Assembly: GCA_913042175.1 (NCBI GenBank)
Contig: CAJWIX010000003.1
Coordinates: 1-60,107, forward strand
Direction: 5' to 3'
DNA from: an uncultured Flavobacteriales bacterium
Lineage (GTDB): Bacteria > Bacteroidota > Bacteroidia > Flavobacteriales_D > Parvicellaceae
DNA: 60,107 nucleotides
Shown: piece after piece, positions 10,501-19,488 of the stretch
Layout of the letters: each line of letters opens with the position of its first letter
How positions within the stretch are numbered: position 1 is the stretch's first letter
Notes under the pieces: model-generated
The model's database searches: none
What the model was told of the DNA's origin: nothing
Seen by the model: the letters and a program-made list of their open reading frames with translations, nothing else
Translations under genes and position numbers: made by a program

Positions 10501-11463
10501 TTACCTTAAAGCTATACTCGTTTCCCCAATTAAAAATCCCTCTGCATAGACTTCTACACTATAATTTCCAGCAGGTATGCTATTTTCAATTTCATAAAAA
10601 ATACATAAATCTGTATTTTGATTTTGATAATTTATTGTTCTTTTAGAACTCATTTTCAACTCTTCTTTTTGCTGATTTATGATCGTTAGTGGAGTAGGTG
10701 CGTTAAGAAGGATTCCTTCACTATCTAATATTCTAATATAAATTTCTTTGTCTCCTGCTTGTGCTAATTTATTTTCTATAATGCTAAAACACGTTTTTAT
10801 CATGTTTGTTTTTGAAGCTCTAGTTGTTTCACTTTGTGCACCTGAACTACGTATTCTTATTCCAGATGATATGACATTATTTATTTGTAATACAGCACCA
10901 ATGGCTACTTGTTTTTGAAGTGCTTCATTTTGCTTTATAATTTTTTTATTCTGTTTGCTTACATTAGACAGTTTCTGGGTTTTTTCTGTTAAGTCATTAG
11001 ATAAATTAATGTTTAGTGTATTTAGTGAGTCAATGGTATGAATGTATCCTTTCATGATGTTTCTTAAAGTTTCTGCTTCCTTTTTAAGCTTGTAAATTTT
11101 TCTCCAATCTCGCTTAGATTTTTTATCCAACTTATCCACTTCCTGCATAAGATTATTGATTTTTTCCCTTTGCCTATTGATACTGTCAATAGCTACACTA
11201 TTATTTTGTTCCAAACTATCATAAGAAAACAGTAATAGTTTAAGGTTCTCTTTTAGATTTTCCCCATCTGCTTCAGAAACTATGTCTTGATTTATAATGA
11301 TTTGGTTCATTTCTTCATTTTCTTTAATCATCTCAGAAATTTCTTGTTTAAAAGCGTGATTTTTTTGACTCAGTACACTTACTTCATATGCCAAATAACT
11401 GACAATAATTCCCAATAAGATATTAAATACTAGGGGTAATTTAGATTTCTTTTTTTCTTCCAT
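10501..11463 (-). CDS. Hypothetical membrane-anchored coiled-coil protein
   Basis: N-terminal TM and about 150 aa of charged coiled coil, then a beta-rich C-terminus. Confidence 0.6.
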   Translation of the reverse strand: MEEKKKSKLPLVFNILLGIIVSYLAYEVSVLSQKNHAFKQEISEMIKENEEMNQIIINQDIVSEADGENLKENLKLLLFSYDSLEQNNSVAIDSINRQREKINNLMQEVDKLDKKSKRDWRKIYKLKKEAETLRNIMKGYIHTIDSLNTLNINLSNDLTEKTQKLSNVSKQNKKIIKQNEALQKQVAIGAVLQINNVISSGIRIRSSGAQSETTRASKTNMIKTCFSIIENKLAQAGDKEIYIRILDSEGILLNAPTPLTIINQQKEELKMSSKRTINYQNQNTDLCIFYEIENSIPAGNYSVEVYAEGFLIGETSIALR

Positions 11464-11535
11464 AAATTATATTACAATTTTATAAATCTTATCCGTTCTT
11501 TTGCACGTTATTTTGGATTTTTAATTCATATAGCA

Positions 11536-12195
11536 ATGTTTAAAGACTTAATTAGTTTAATATATCCACAACAGTGCGCAGGGTGTGGTCAGGCATTAGT
11601 TCAAACTGAAAAAGGAATTTGTGTTGGATGTTGGATGGAGTTGAAAAAATTTAAACACATTCATCTAAATCCTTTGCAAATTCACGCTAAGGTTAAACAT
11701 CAATTTCTTACATATTTTTTCATTAAAAACGATGTAATTCAACATATATTACACCAAATCAAATACCATGGAAACAAGGATGCTGCCTTTGTTTTGGGTA
11801 ATGAAATAGGATTGTTAGTACTTAAACAACAGGAAATATTGGATATAGATTTAATAGTCCCTGTGCCAATAAGTAAGAAGAAATTGAAGTTAAGGGGGTA
11901 TAATCAATCTGAAGAAGTTGCTAAAGGAATTGCCCACATCATTAAAAAACCCATAAATACTACATTATTAATAAGAGCAAAATCCATGACTACTCAAACT
12001 AAAAGCAGTCGATTCGAAAGATGGGAAAACATGAAAAATGAATACCATCTCAATAAAAAGCTATCTAAAAAAGCAAGTTTATTGCTTGTTGATGATGTTA
12101 TAACAACAGGAGCAACAATTCATAGTTGTATTGAAGCGCTAGAGAATCAATTTAGTCAAATACATATTGCTGCAGTTGCAGCTTCAAAACAGTAG
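11536..12195 (+). CDS. ComF family amidophosphoribosyltransferase-like protein
   Basis: CxxC zinc motif CAGCGQ, VPVPISKKKLKLRGYNQSEEVAKGIA, LLVDDVITTGATI PRTase motif. Confidence 0.9.
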   Translation: MFKDLISLIYPQQCAGCGQALVQTEKGICVGCWMELKKFKHIHLNPLQIHAKVKHQFLTYFFIKNDVIQHILHQIKYHGNKDAAFVLGNEIGLLVLKQQEILDIDLIVPVPISKKKLKLRGYNQSEEVAKGIAHIIKKPINTTLLIRAKSMTTQTKSSRFERWENMKNEYHLNKKLSKKASLLLVDDVITTGATIHSCIEALENQFSQIHIAAVAASKQ

Positions 12196-12204
12196 ACTAG
12201 GAAA

Positions 12205-12639
12205 TTATTTTGGAAACTCTTTTGGGCTTTCAGCAGGAGTGCCTATTTCAATATTGGTAAATTGACCTTCTTTAAATAGCCCATCGAATGTAGCACCTTC
12301 TCTTGCCCAGTAATACTTTCCTCTTCCATCCATTTTATCTTCATCCCAATTCCCATCATAAGTATTACCATCTTTCCAAGTGTATTTTCCATGACCACTT
12401 TTTAGGCCTTCAGAGAATCTACCAGTGTAATTATCGCCATTTTCGAAGTAAAAAACTCCATTGCCATCAGGTTTACCGTTTTTCCACATTCCTTCGTAAA
12501 AATCACCATTTTCCCATTCGTAAGTTCCATGTCCTTTGAAACAATTTCCTTTAACACATTGAGCTGATATAGCTGTAGCTATCCCGAAACATAAAAAGAG
12601 TGATAATATGGTTTTCATTGTAATTGTATAATTTTTCAT
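12205..12639 (-). CDS. Secreted MORN repeat protein
   Basis: Tandem GHGTYEWENGDFYEGMWKNGKPDGNGVFYFENGDNYTG... repeats; signal peptide ending ISA|Q. Confidence 0.85.
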   Translation of the reverse strand: MKNYTITMKTILSLFLCFGIATAISAQCVKGNCFKGHGTYEWENGDFYEGMWKNGKPDGNGVFYFENGDNYTGRFSEGLKSGHGKYTWKDGNTYDGNWDEDKMDGRGKYYWAREGATFDGLFKEGQFTNIEIGTPAESPKEFPK

Positions 12640-12722
12640 TTGGGTAAATTTAATTCTTTTTGTAGTTATTTTTCTATACGTTCAATAAATATGCCAAAAA
12701 ATGATTTACGAAAATTCAAATT

Positions 12723-13799
12723 TTAAGTTACTAATTTATGATATATTTCTTTTTCATGTTCCGTAAAGTAGTTTTCATACCTTTTGATATCCACTAAATC
12801 TGAAATTTTTTTGCCATAAAGAATATGATCTAAGAGCTGTTTGCCAAGTAAAGGGGTCATTAGCACTGATTTGGAACCCATACCATTAAAAATAAATGCA
12901 TTTTTTATAATAGGGTGTTCACCTAAAAATGGTTTCCTATCTAATGTAGTAGGTCTAAATCCATAAGTTTGATTTATGACTTTTATATTTTCAATTGGAA
13001 TTATTTTTGAAAGATTTGCAAGTAGTTTGTCTTTACTTTCTTTTGTTATGTTGTGGTTCTCATCACGATGATTATATGTTGCCCCAACAGTATATTGATT
13101 ATTTGATAAGGGCATGGCAAAAACACCTTTACTGACAATGTGTTTTGGTAAAGATTTTGAGCATATAGTGAGCAACTCACCTTTATTGGGAATTAAAGGC
13201 AAATAATTAAAAATATTAAGAGATGTGCCTTGACACATAACGAGGTGTTTGAATTGGTTATTTTCATAATGAAATTCGTTTTTAACATAACTTAAATCTT
13301 CCAACACAAATGCCTTTTCTTTGAATGTTTTTGTTGAATTGAATAGGTTTTTAGCTTCACGGAGGAATTTTTTAACATCAAGTTTAGCAGACTTTAATAA
13401 AGAACCATTTCCAAACTCGTTTAACAGATTTGGCAACTCTTCTTCTGTTGGAGATAAAATGGTATTATATGGTTTAACAAAAGCTTTACTAAACCAATTA
13501 TTTTGTTCTTCATAAGAACTAAAAAGCCTAGTTAATTTTAACTCTTTAAAAACATCTTTACTAAATAGCGTATTGCATGATTTATAAAATTGGCAACTAT
13601 AGTCATAAAACCTATCTCCTTCCCAATTTAATACACAACGCTTAAATGACATTGGGTGCATGAGTCCAGCAGCAACTTTAGAACTGGTGATAAGATCATT
13701 CTTATCAATAATAAGAAATGATTTATTGTACTGTTTTAAAAGTAAGCCCAATACAGTGCCAGAAATTCCTTGGCCAACAATGAGGAAATCATATTTCAT
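12723..13799 (-). CDS. FAD-dependent oxidoreductase (DAO family)
   Basis: FLIVGQGISGTVLGLLLK dinucleotide fold; YGFRPTTLDRKPFLGEHP and FNGMGSKSVLMTPLLGKQL. Confidence 0.8.
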   Translation of the reverse strand: MKYDFLIVGQGISGTVLGLLLKQYNKSFLIIDKNDLITSSKVAAGLMHPMSFKRCVLNWEGDRFYDYSCQFYKSCNTLFSKDVFKELKLTRLFSSYEEQNNWFSKAFVKPYNTILSPTEEELPNLLNEFGNGSLLKSAKLDVKKFLREAKNLFNSTKTFKEKAFVLEDLSYVKNEFHYENNQFKHLVMCQGTSLNIFNYLPLIPNKGELLTICSKSLPKHIVSKGVFAMPLSNNQYTVGATYNHRDENHNITKESKDKLLANLSKIIPIENIKVINQTYGFRPTTLDRKPFLGEHPIIKNAFIFNGMGSKSVLMTPLLGKQLLDHILYGKKISDLVDIKRYENYFTEHEKEIYHKLVT

Positions 13800-14451
13800 T
13801 TACAATGTTAATCTCTTTAAAATATATTGCAATTCCAAAAAAGAAAAGTGCTGCTCCAACAGCCATACCTATGTAGCATAGATTATGAGGTTTTAAGTAT
13901 TTTTTAAGTTTACTCGAATAATATATTTTCAATAAATCAACACAAAATAAAGTTAGTATTGTTATTCCAAAATAATAAAGTAGGCCAGTTCCTTGAATAT
14001 GTAATTCTTTAGTAGCATATGTGCATGCTGCAATCCAAAAAAGTAGCACACCTGGATTAATGGCGTTAATTCCAAAACCCTTTGCAATCAATTGAAAAGG
14101 GTATATTATGATGTTTTCACTGGAAGTGTTTATCTCTTTTATTTCCCTTTCTTTGGGTATCTTGTTTAGTGAAATGTAATTTTTAATGATGGAAAAGGTT
14201 CCAATAATTATAAATATACTTCCAGCAATATATTTAATGTAGCTAATGGAATATAACCAGTAGTTAATCTTTTCAGCAATAAATAATGAGGCCAATAAGT
14301 AAACAGCATCACTGATGAGAATACCTATATCTAAAAACATGGCAGATTTGAAACCTTTTTTAATGCTAGTCTCAATTAGCACAAAAAAGGCAGGACCAAA
14401 TAAAAGGCTCAAAAAAACCCCAAATAAAATTCCATTTACTATTAAATCCAT
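13789..14451 (-). CDS. LysE family translocator
   Basis: GILFGVFLSLLFGPAFFVLIETSIKKGFKSAMFLDIGILISD and a multi-TM pattern. Confidence 0.8.
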   Translation of the reverse strand: MDLIVNGILFGVFLSLLFGPAFFVLIETSIKKGFKSAMFLDIGILISDAVYLLASLFIAEKINYWLYSISYIKYIAGSIFIIIGTFSIIKNYISLNKIPKEREIKEINTSSENIIIYPFQLIAKGFGINAINPGVLLFWIAACTYATKELHIQGTGLLYYFGITILTLFCVDLLKIYYSSKLKKYLKPHNLCYIGMAVGAALFFFGIAIYFKEINIVNEI

Positions 14452-14492
14452 TTAGGGTAAAGATAGGAAATGCACTATAAATTTAGGGCAAA

Positions 14493-14522
14493 AAAAAACC
14501 ACTTCATTTGAAGTGGTTTTTT
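14493..14522 (-). terminator. Intrinsic terminator of the 14541..14735 gene
   Basis: Hairpin CCACTTCA-TT-TGAAGTGG flanked by A and T runs; U-tract on the minus strand, about 20 bp after the stop. Confidence 0.85.
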
Positions 14523-14540
14523 AATCATCAATTTAATTGA

Positions 14541-14735
14541 TTAGGCTTTTTTCAAGAACGGAAGACCAGTTCTGTCATTTTCAATTACCTTTTTTCCAGA
14601 TGGAAGGTCACAAGCGTTTGCTCCTTCGCTTTTAGAAAAGTAATAAATCGTTTGATTTCTTCCTCCTCTTAAAGTTACATCTTTAGAATGTAAAATGTAA
14701 GTTGTTCCTTTACTATTAGTGTGTGAATATGCCAT
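14541..14735 (-). CDS. Conserved small protein of unknown function (64 aa)
   Basis: MAYSHTNSKGTTYILHSKDVTLRGGRNQTIYYFSK...TGLPFLKKA; own terminator; resembles a widespread small-protein family I recognise by pattern. Confidence 0.8.
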   Translation of the reverse strand: MAYSHTNSKGTTYILHSKDVTLRGGRNQTIYYFSKSEGANACDLPSGKKVIENDRTGLPFLKKA

Positions 14736-14847
14736 TTTTAATAAATTTTTTGATTAATAACGAAGTGAATATATTAAAATAAACCAATTATACCCTGAAA
14801 AACTCCCAGATAATGCATTTTTTTTATTAACAATTTTAACAGGATAA

Positions 14848-15636
14848 CTACTCGAGAAGATTAGGCTTGTTTAATTCACCCTCCATTTTTTCTAATTCCA
14901 TTCTTATAGATCCAACCCATATTTTAGCTTTTGCTAAAAGCGGAATTTTATTATAATCATCTGATATCCAAACAGTTAAATCTTCTTGAGCTTTAAAAAT
15001 TCTACCTTGTTGAACAATAGGGCAAAATTTTAATGCATTAAATTCTCCAGCACTTATTTTTATTTTTTCTCTTCCTAAAAATTTTACTCTTAAATCATAA
15101 ATTTCTCCATCAACTATGCTGTTAAATGATAAAATAGTGTCTTTTTTTAAATTATTTAGGCTTAATGTTCGGGCATAAAAGTAGCTGGATACCATATCCT
15201 GAATGTTTTCAGGAATACTAATTACTTTGCTACCAGTGTTGACAGTCTGACTTTCATAATTAAATGAATAGTATTGCTCAAATTCAGTATTTCCCTCTTG
15301 CACTTTTCTAATAAATAGTCGTGGTCTCATTTCATTACTGTCAATTATACTCTCATAGTGATCACGAACTTTAAAAAACCAGTCAAATGCAAAATTGGTA
15401 TACCCTTTACCAACCACTCTATAGCATTCTGGATATTTATCTATTGAACTAACCTCTAATTTTGCTTTACCAGCTTCAATAACTCCATATGCAATTTTGT
15501 ATGTTAATTTTTCACCAAAAGTAAAAGGGCGCACTACATCAGTTTTTATATTTGATGACGTTAAAAAAGGTTTGTGCTTTACTTGGAAAGAGCTACAAAA
15601 GACTATTAAAGCAATAATGATGAATTTTAATTTCAT
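14848..15636 (-). CDS. DUF3108 domain-containing protein
   Basis: FTFGEKLTYKIAYGVIEAGKAKLEV...GKGYTNFAFDWFFKVRDHYES typical of DUF3108. Confidence 0.8.
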   Translation of the reverse strand: MKLKFIIIALIVFCSSFQVKHKPFLTSSNIKTDVVRPFTFGEKLTYKIAYGVIEAGKAKLEVSSIDKYPECYRVVGKGYTNFAFDWFFKVRDHYESIIDSNEMRPRLFIRKVQEGNTEFEQYYSFNYESQTVNTGSKVISIPENIQDMVSSYFYARTLSLNNLKKDTILSFNSIVDGEIYDLRVKFLGREKIKISAGEFNALKFCPIVQQGRIFKAQEDLTVWISDDYNKIPLLAKAKIWVGSIRMELEKMEGELNKPNLLE

Positions 15637-15985
15637 ACTTATAAAACTTCAAAAAACATGCCAATTGGCCATTATATTATTTGCTCTAATGGCTTGTTCT
15701 AATGAAAATACAAAACTGAAGGATCAGCACTCTAGTAAAGAAAATTCTTTAATTAAAGAAGAAAGCTTATCATCCACAAAAGATGGAGAAGTAGTATCGT
15801 ATCATAAAAATGGAAAAGTGCAGAGTATAGGTCATTTTTCTAATGGTATTGCAAACGGACCTATCATTGTTTATGATAGCAACGGGAATGAGCTATATCA
15901 TGGTAGATTTGTCAATGGGAAGCCAAAAGGAGAATGGGTTTTTACGGAGCAATCTACTGGAAATAAAAAAATAAAAAATTACTAA
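15620..15985 (+). CDS. Lipoprotein with MORN_2-type repeats
   Basis: The ORF track opens at 15497, but the lipoprotein signal starts at the ATG at 15620 (MNFNFILIKLQKTCQLAIILFALMAC). DGEVVSYHKNGKVQSIGHFSNGIANGP repeats. Confidence 0.7.
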   Translation: MNFNFILIKLQKTCQLAIILFALMACSNENTKLKDQHSSKENSLIKEESLSSTKDGEVVSYHKNGKVQSIGHFSNGIANGPIIVYDSNGNELYHGRFVNGKPKGEWVFTEQSTGNKKIKNY

Positions 15986-16059
15986 TTCTAGTTGTATTTT
16001 AATAAGTAAAAAATACAATATATGTATATTGCGTAGTAATTATTAAATATAGATATTTT

Positions 16060-16491
16060 ATGACTTCGATTTTAAATTCTGCTCATTCTGGACTTAGGTG
16101 GTTAGTTCTACTTTTTTTATTGATCTCAATTGTTTTTGCTTTTCTTAATTTGAAAAAGACAAAGCTTGAGAAGCCTCAAAAGTTAATGTATCTATTTGGT
16201 TTAATTTTCACACATACTCAGTTGTTAATAGGATTGGTGCTCTACTTTTTAAGTGCAAAAGTTGTTTTTAACGAAGAGACCATGAGCAATGCCTCTAGTA
16301 GATTTTATGCTATGGAACATCCATTAGGTATGTTAATTGCAATTATTTTGATTACTATGGGCTACAGTAAGGGTAAAAAGAATCAAAGTCACAAAACTGT
16401 TTTGGTTTTCTATTTAATAGGTCTGATATTAATTATTGCATCAATTCCTTGGCCTTTTAGAACTGCTCTTGGCGTAGTTGATTGGTTTTAG
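16060..16491 (+). CDS. Conserved four-TM membrane protein (cytochrome b-like)
   Basis: SAHSGLRWLVLLFLL, EHPLGMLIAIILITMGYSKGKK; multi-TM with conserved His. Confidence 0.7.
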   Translation: MTSILNSAHSGLRWLVLLFLLISIVFAFLNLKKTKLEKPQKLMYLFGLIFTHTQLLIGLVLYFLSAKVVFNEETMSNASSRFYAMEHPLGMLIAIILITMGYSKGKKNQSHKTVLVFYLIGLILIIASIPWPFRTALGVVDWF

Positions 16492-16494
16492 TTT

Positions 16495-17619
16495 ATGGAA
16501 AAAGCAGTTATTGTTGGTTTAATAAATCAAAGCCAAGACGTAAATCAAACTAAAGAATACTTAGATGAATTGGCCTTTTTAGCTTTAACGTCTGGGGCTA
16601 ATGTTATTGAAAGATTCACTCAACGATTAAAACAGCCACTTCCAAATACTTTTATTGGTAAAGGAAAACTTAATGAGATTAAAGATTTTGTTAAGGATCA
16701 TCATATTGACTTAGTTATTTTTGACGATGACCTTTCGGCTACACAACTTCGAAATATTGAGAAAATGTTGGCCTGTAAGATTCTGGATAGGAGTAATTTA
16801 ATATTAGATATTTTTGCCAGTAGGGCAAGGACAGCTCATGCTAAGACTCAAGTTGAACTTGCACAATATCAGTATTTACTCCCAAGACTTACTAGGATGT
16901 GGACACACTTAGAGAGACAAAAAGGAGGTATTGGGATGAGAGGTCCTGGTGAAACACAAATAGAGACAGATAGAAGAATTATTAATCAGAAGATTAGTCA
17001 ACTAAAAGATAAATTAGAAAAAATTGACAAACAAAAATTCATCCAAAGGAAAAATAGGGGAAATGCGATTAGGGTTTCTTTAGTCGGGTATACCAATGTG
17101 GGTAAATCTACGATCATGAACCTACTCAGTAAGTCTGATGTTTTTGCTGAAAATAAGCTCTTTGCCACCTTAGATACAACAGTTAGAAAAGTAGTTATTG
17201 AACAAGTTCCTTTTTTATTAACTGATACCGTTGGTTTTATAAGAAAGTTACCTCATCAACTTATAGAGTCATTTAAATCAACCTTGGATGAGGTTAGAGA
17301 ATCAGATGTCCTTATACACGTTGTTGATGCTTCTCACGAGTTTTATCAAGATCAAGTTGATTCAGTGAATGAAACATTAAATGAGCTCCTAAATGAGCCT
17401 AAGCCAGTCATTTTTTGTTTTAATAAAATGGATAAATTAAGTAGTCAAAATTATGATGCTATTGTCAATGAAAATAGGAAGTTAGAGCAGGAATTTGTAT
17501 TTATTTCTGCTGTAAAAAAGACAAACATTGACAATTTTAAACAAAAGATATTTGAATTAGTTAAAGATCTACATTACACTAGATTTCCATTCAATAAAAC
17601 TGCAATTAAATACATATAA
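16495..17619 (+). CDS. hflX: GTPase HflX
   Basis: GGIGMRGPGETQIETDRR, VGYTNVGKSTIMN, DTVGFIRKLPHQLIESFKSTLDEV. Confidence 0.95.
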   Translation: MEKAVIVGLINQSQDVNQTKEYLDELAFLALTSGANVIERFTQRLKQPLPNTFIGKGKLNEIKDFVKDHHIDLVIFDDDLSATQLRNIEKMLACKILDRSNLILDIFASRARTAHAKTQVELAQYQYLLPRLTRMWTHLERQKGGIGMRGPGETQIETDRRIINQKISQLKDKLEKIDKQKFIQRKNRGNAIRVSLVGYTNVGKSTIMNLLSKSDVFAENKLFATLDTTVRKVVIEQVPFLLTDTVGFIRKLPHQLIESFKSTLDEVRESDVLIHVVDASHEFYQDQVDSVNETLNELLNEPKPVIFCFNKMDKLSSQNYDAIVNENRKLEQEFVFISAVKKTNIDNFKQKIFELVKDLHYTRFPFNKTAIKYI

Positions 17620-17656
17620 GGACTGAATTTTATATTTTTACATAATTCCAAAAAAC

Positions 17657-18616
17657 ATGGGCAAAAAATTAATAATAGGTTCTTCTGGTCAAATTGGCAC
17701 GGAGTTGATTTTAGCACTGGCTAAGATTTACGGGGAAGATCAAATTATTGCTACAGATATTAACCCTAAAGCTAAGGATGAAATAGATGGTATTCTTTTT
17801 CACCAGATGGATGTGCTTGATGTTGACCACTTAGAATCTGTTGTTAAAGAGAATCAAGTTTCAGAAATTTATTTATTGGCCGCTTTATTGTCTGCAGTTT
17901 CAGAGCAGAAAATAAGGTCTGCATGGGATTTAAACATGAATGGGCTTTTTAATGTTTTAGAATTAGCAAGAAGAGGGGTAATAGAAAGAGTTTTTTGGCC
18001 TAGCTCTATTGCTGTTTTTGGACCATCAAGTCCTAAAAAAAACACTCCCCAAAATGCAATTTTAGAACCTACTACAGTGTATGGAATTAGTAAGTGTGCA
18101 GGAGAGCGTTGGTGCGATTATTATTTTAAAAAATTTGGTGTAGATGTTAGAAGTATAAGATATCCGGGTATAATTAGTTATAAAAGCAAGCCTGGAGGAG
18201 GTACAACTGATTATGCAGTAGAAATTTTTCATGAAGCCTTGGCTAACAGTAAGTATACTTGTTTCATTGATCAAGATATTTATCTACCTATGATGTATAT
18301 GGATGATGCGATAAGAGCAACAATTGAACTCATGTCAGTAGACAAAGGGATGTTACCTGCTTTCAAAAGTTATAATGTTTCTGCAGAAAGCTTTAGCCCA
18401 TCTGAAATTGCAAAAGAAATCACGCAATTTATACCAGATTTTAAAATCACCTATTCACCAGATTTTAGAAATGATATTGCTTTATCTTGGCCTTCTTCTA
18501 TCAATGATGATGAAGCTAGACAAGATTGGGGTTGGCAAGAGCAATATGATATTAAAAAAATGACAGAAAAAATGATATCGGGTATCAATAGTAATTTAAA
18601 TGTAATATCATCTTGA
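17657..18616 (+). CDS. NAD-dependent epimerase-type L-threonine dehydrogenase
   Basis: IGSSGQIGTEL Rossmann motif; YGISKCAGERWCDYY; SIRYPGIISYKSKPGGGTTDYAVEIF typical of SDR-type ThrDH. Confidence 0.8.
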   Translation: MGKKLIIGSSGQIGTELILALAKIYGEDQIIATDINPKAKDEIDGILFHQMDVLDVDHLESVVKENQVSEIYLLAALLSAVSEQKIRSAWDLNMNGLFNVLELARRGVIERVFWPSSIAVFGPSSPKKNTPQNAILEPTTVYGISKCAGERWCDYYFKKFGVDVRSIRYPGIISYKSKPGGGTTDYAVEIFHEALANSKYTCFIDQDIYLPMMYMDDAIRATIELMSVDKGMLPAFKSYNVSAESFSPSEIAKEITQFIPDFKITYSPDFRNDIALSWPSSINDDEARQDWGWQEQYDIKKMTEKMISGINSNLNVISS

Positions 18617-19488
18617 TGCTTTTTCAATTAAGAATTACTTCAATTTTTCTTTTGATTTGTGTTCATTTTTTTGCTCAAACAAGTCAAGATACTATTAATC
18701 AAACTGTTAATGGTAAGAGGCATGGTTACTGGATAATAAATGGGGATATGATTAAGAACAAAGATTATGTTCCAGTAGCTAAAGTGGAGGAAGGTATGTT
18801 TAACTATGGAAGAAGAGAAGGAATTTGGAAAAAATATTATCCTTCTGGGAAGATCAAAAGTGAAATTAAATACGTTAAAGGAAGTCCAAAAGGTAGATTT
18901 ATTACTTATTATGAAAATGGTCAAATTGAGGAGAAAGGGAGTTGGAGCGCAAAGGTTTACAATGGTAAGTTTATTAGATACTATGAAAATGGAGAAATAG
19001 CTCAGGTCAAGTCATTCAATGAGAAAGGTAAAACAGATGGTGAAGTTATTTACTACTATCCTAATGGGAAAGAAGAATTGGTTTTTGAAACAACAAATGG
19101 ACTGGGTAGAGGGAAAGCCACAAGATATTGGCCCAATGGAGATATAAAAGAAAAAATTACTTTTAATGAAAAGGGAGAGTCTACCACTTCAGGATCTATT
19201 CCAAGAGTTAATCCTCCAGTGAAGAATGCAAGAGCCATCATTGAAAAGAAAGAATCTGTCATTGCACAAGGAGAATTGAATATTGGTCCATTACCCTCTG
19301 CTAAGGGGAAGTTTTTAAATGATGGTTATCATAAAACTTATAATGACAATAAAGATATTTTAATGGATGGTGAGTTTCAAGATGGTAAATTATGGACAGG
19401 GAAGCACTACATCTATGACGAAAATGGATTGTTAGAGCGAATAGATGTCTATAAAGAAGGGAAATTTGAAGGCAATGGCGTGCTATAG
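18613..19488 (+). CDS. Secreted MORN_2-type repeat protein
   Basis: Signal peptide ending FFA|Q; repeated YYENGQIEEKGSW / YYPNGKEELVFE units; 4-bp overlap with the upstream gene. Confidence 0.8.
   Translation: MMLFQLRITSIFLLICVHFFAQTSQDTINQTVNGKRHGYWIINGDMIKNKDYVPVAKVEEGMFNYGRREGIWKKYYPSGKIKSEIKYVKGSPKGRFITYYENGQIEEKGSWSAKVYNGKFIRYYENGEIAQVKSFNEKGKTDGEVIYYYPNGKEELVFETTNGLGRGKATRYWPNGDIKEKITFNEKGESTTSGSIPRVNPPVKNARAIIEKKESVIAQGELNIGPLPSAKGKFLNDGYHKTYNDNKDILMDGEFQDGKLWTGKHYIYDENGLLERIDVYKEGKFEGNGVL

Noticed and set aside
12303-12539. 78-aa ORF antisense to the MORN gene
   Set aside because: His/Phe-rich product of the reverse complement of a Gly/Asn/Tyr-rich repeat; not a credible protein.
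12330-12540. Periodic sequence considered as a DNA repeat array
   Set aside because: Explained by MORN protein repeats.
15620-15985. Antitoxin label often attached to YwqK/MORN_2 proteins
   Set aside because: Lipoprotein signal and no toxin partner nearby; label is probably annotation carry-over.
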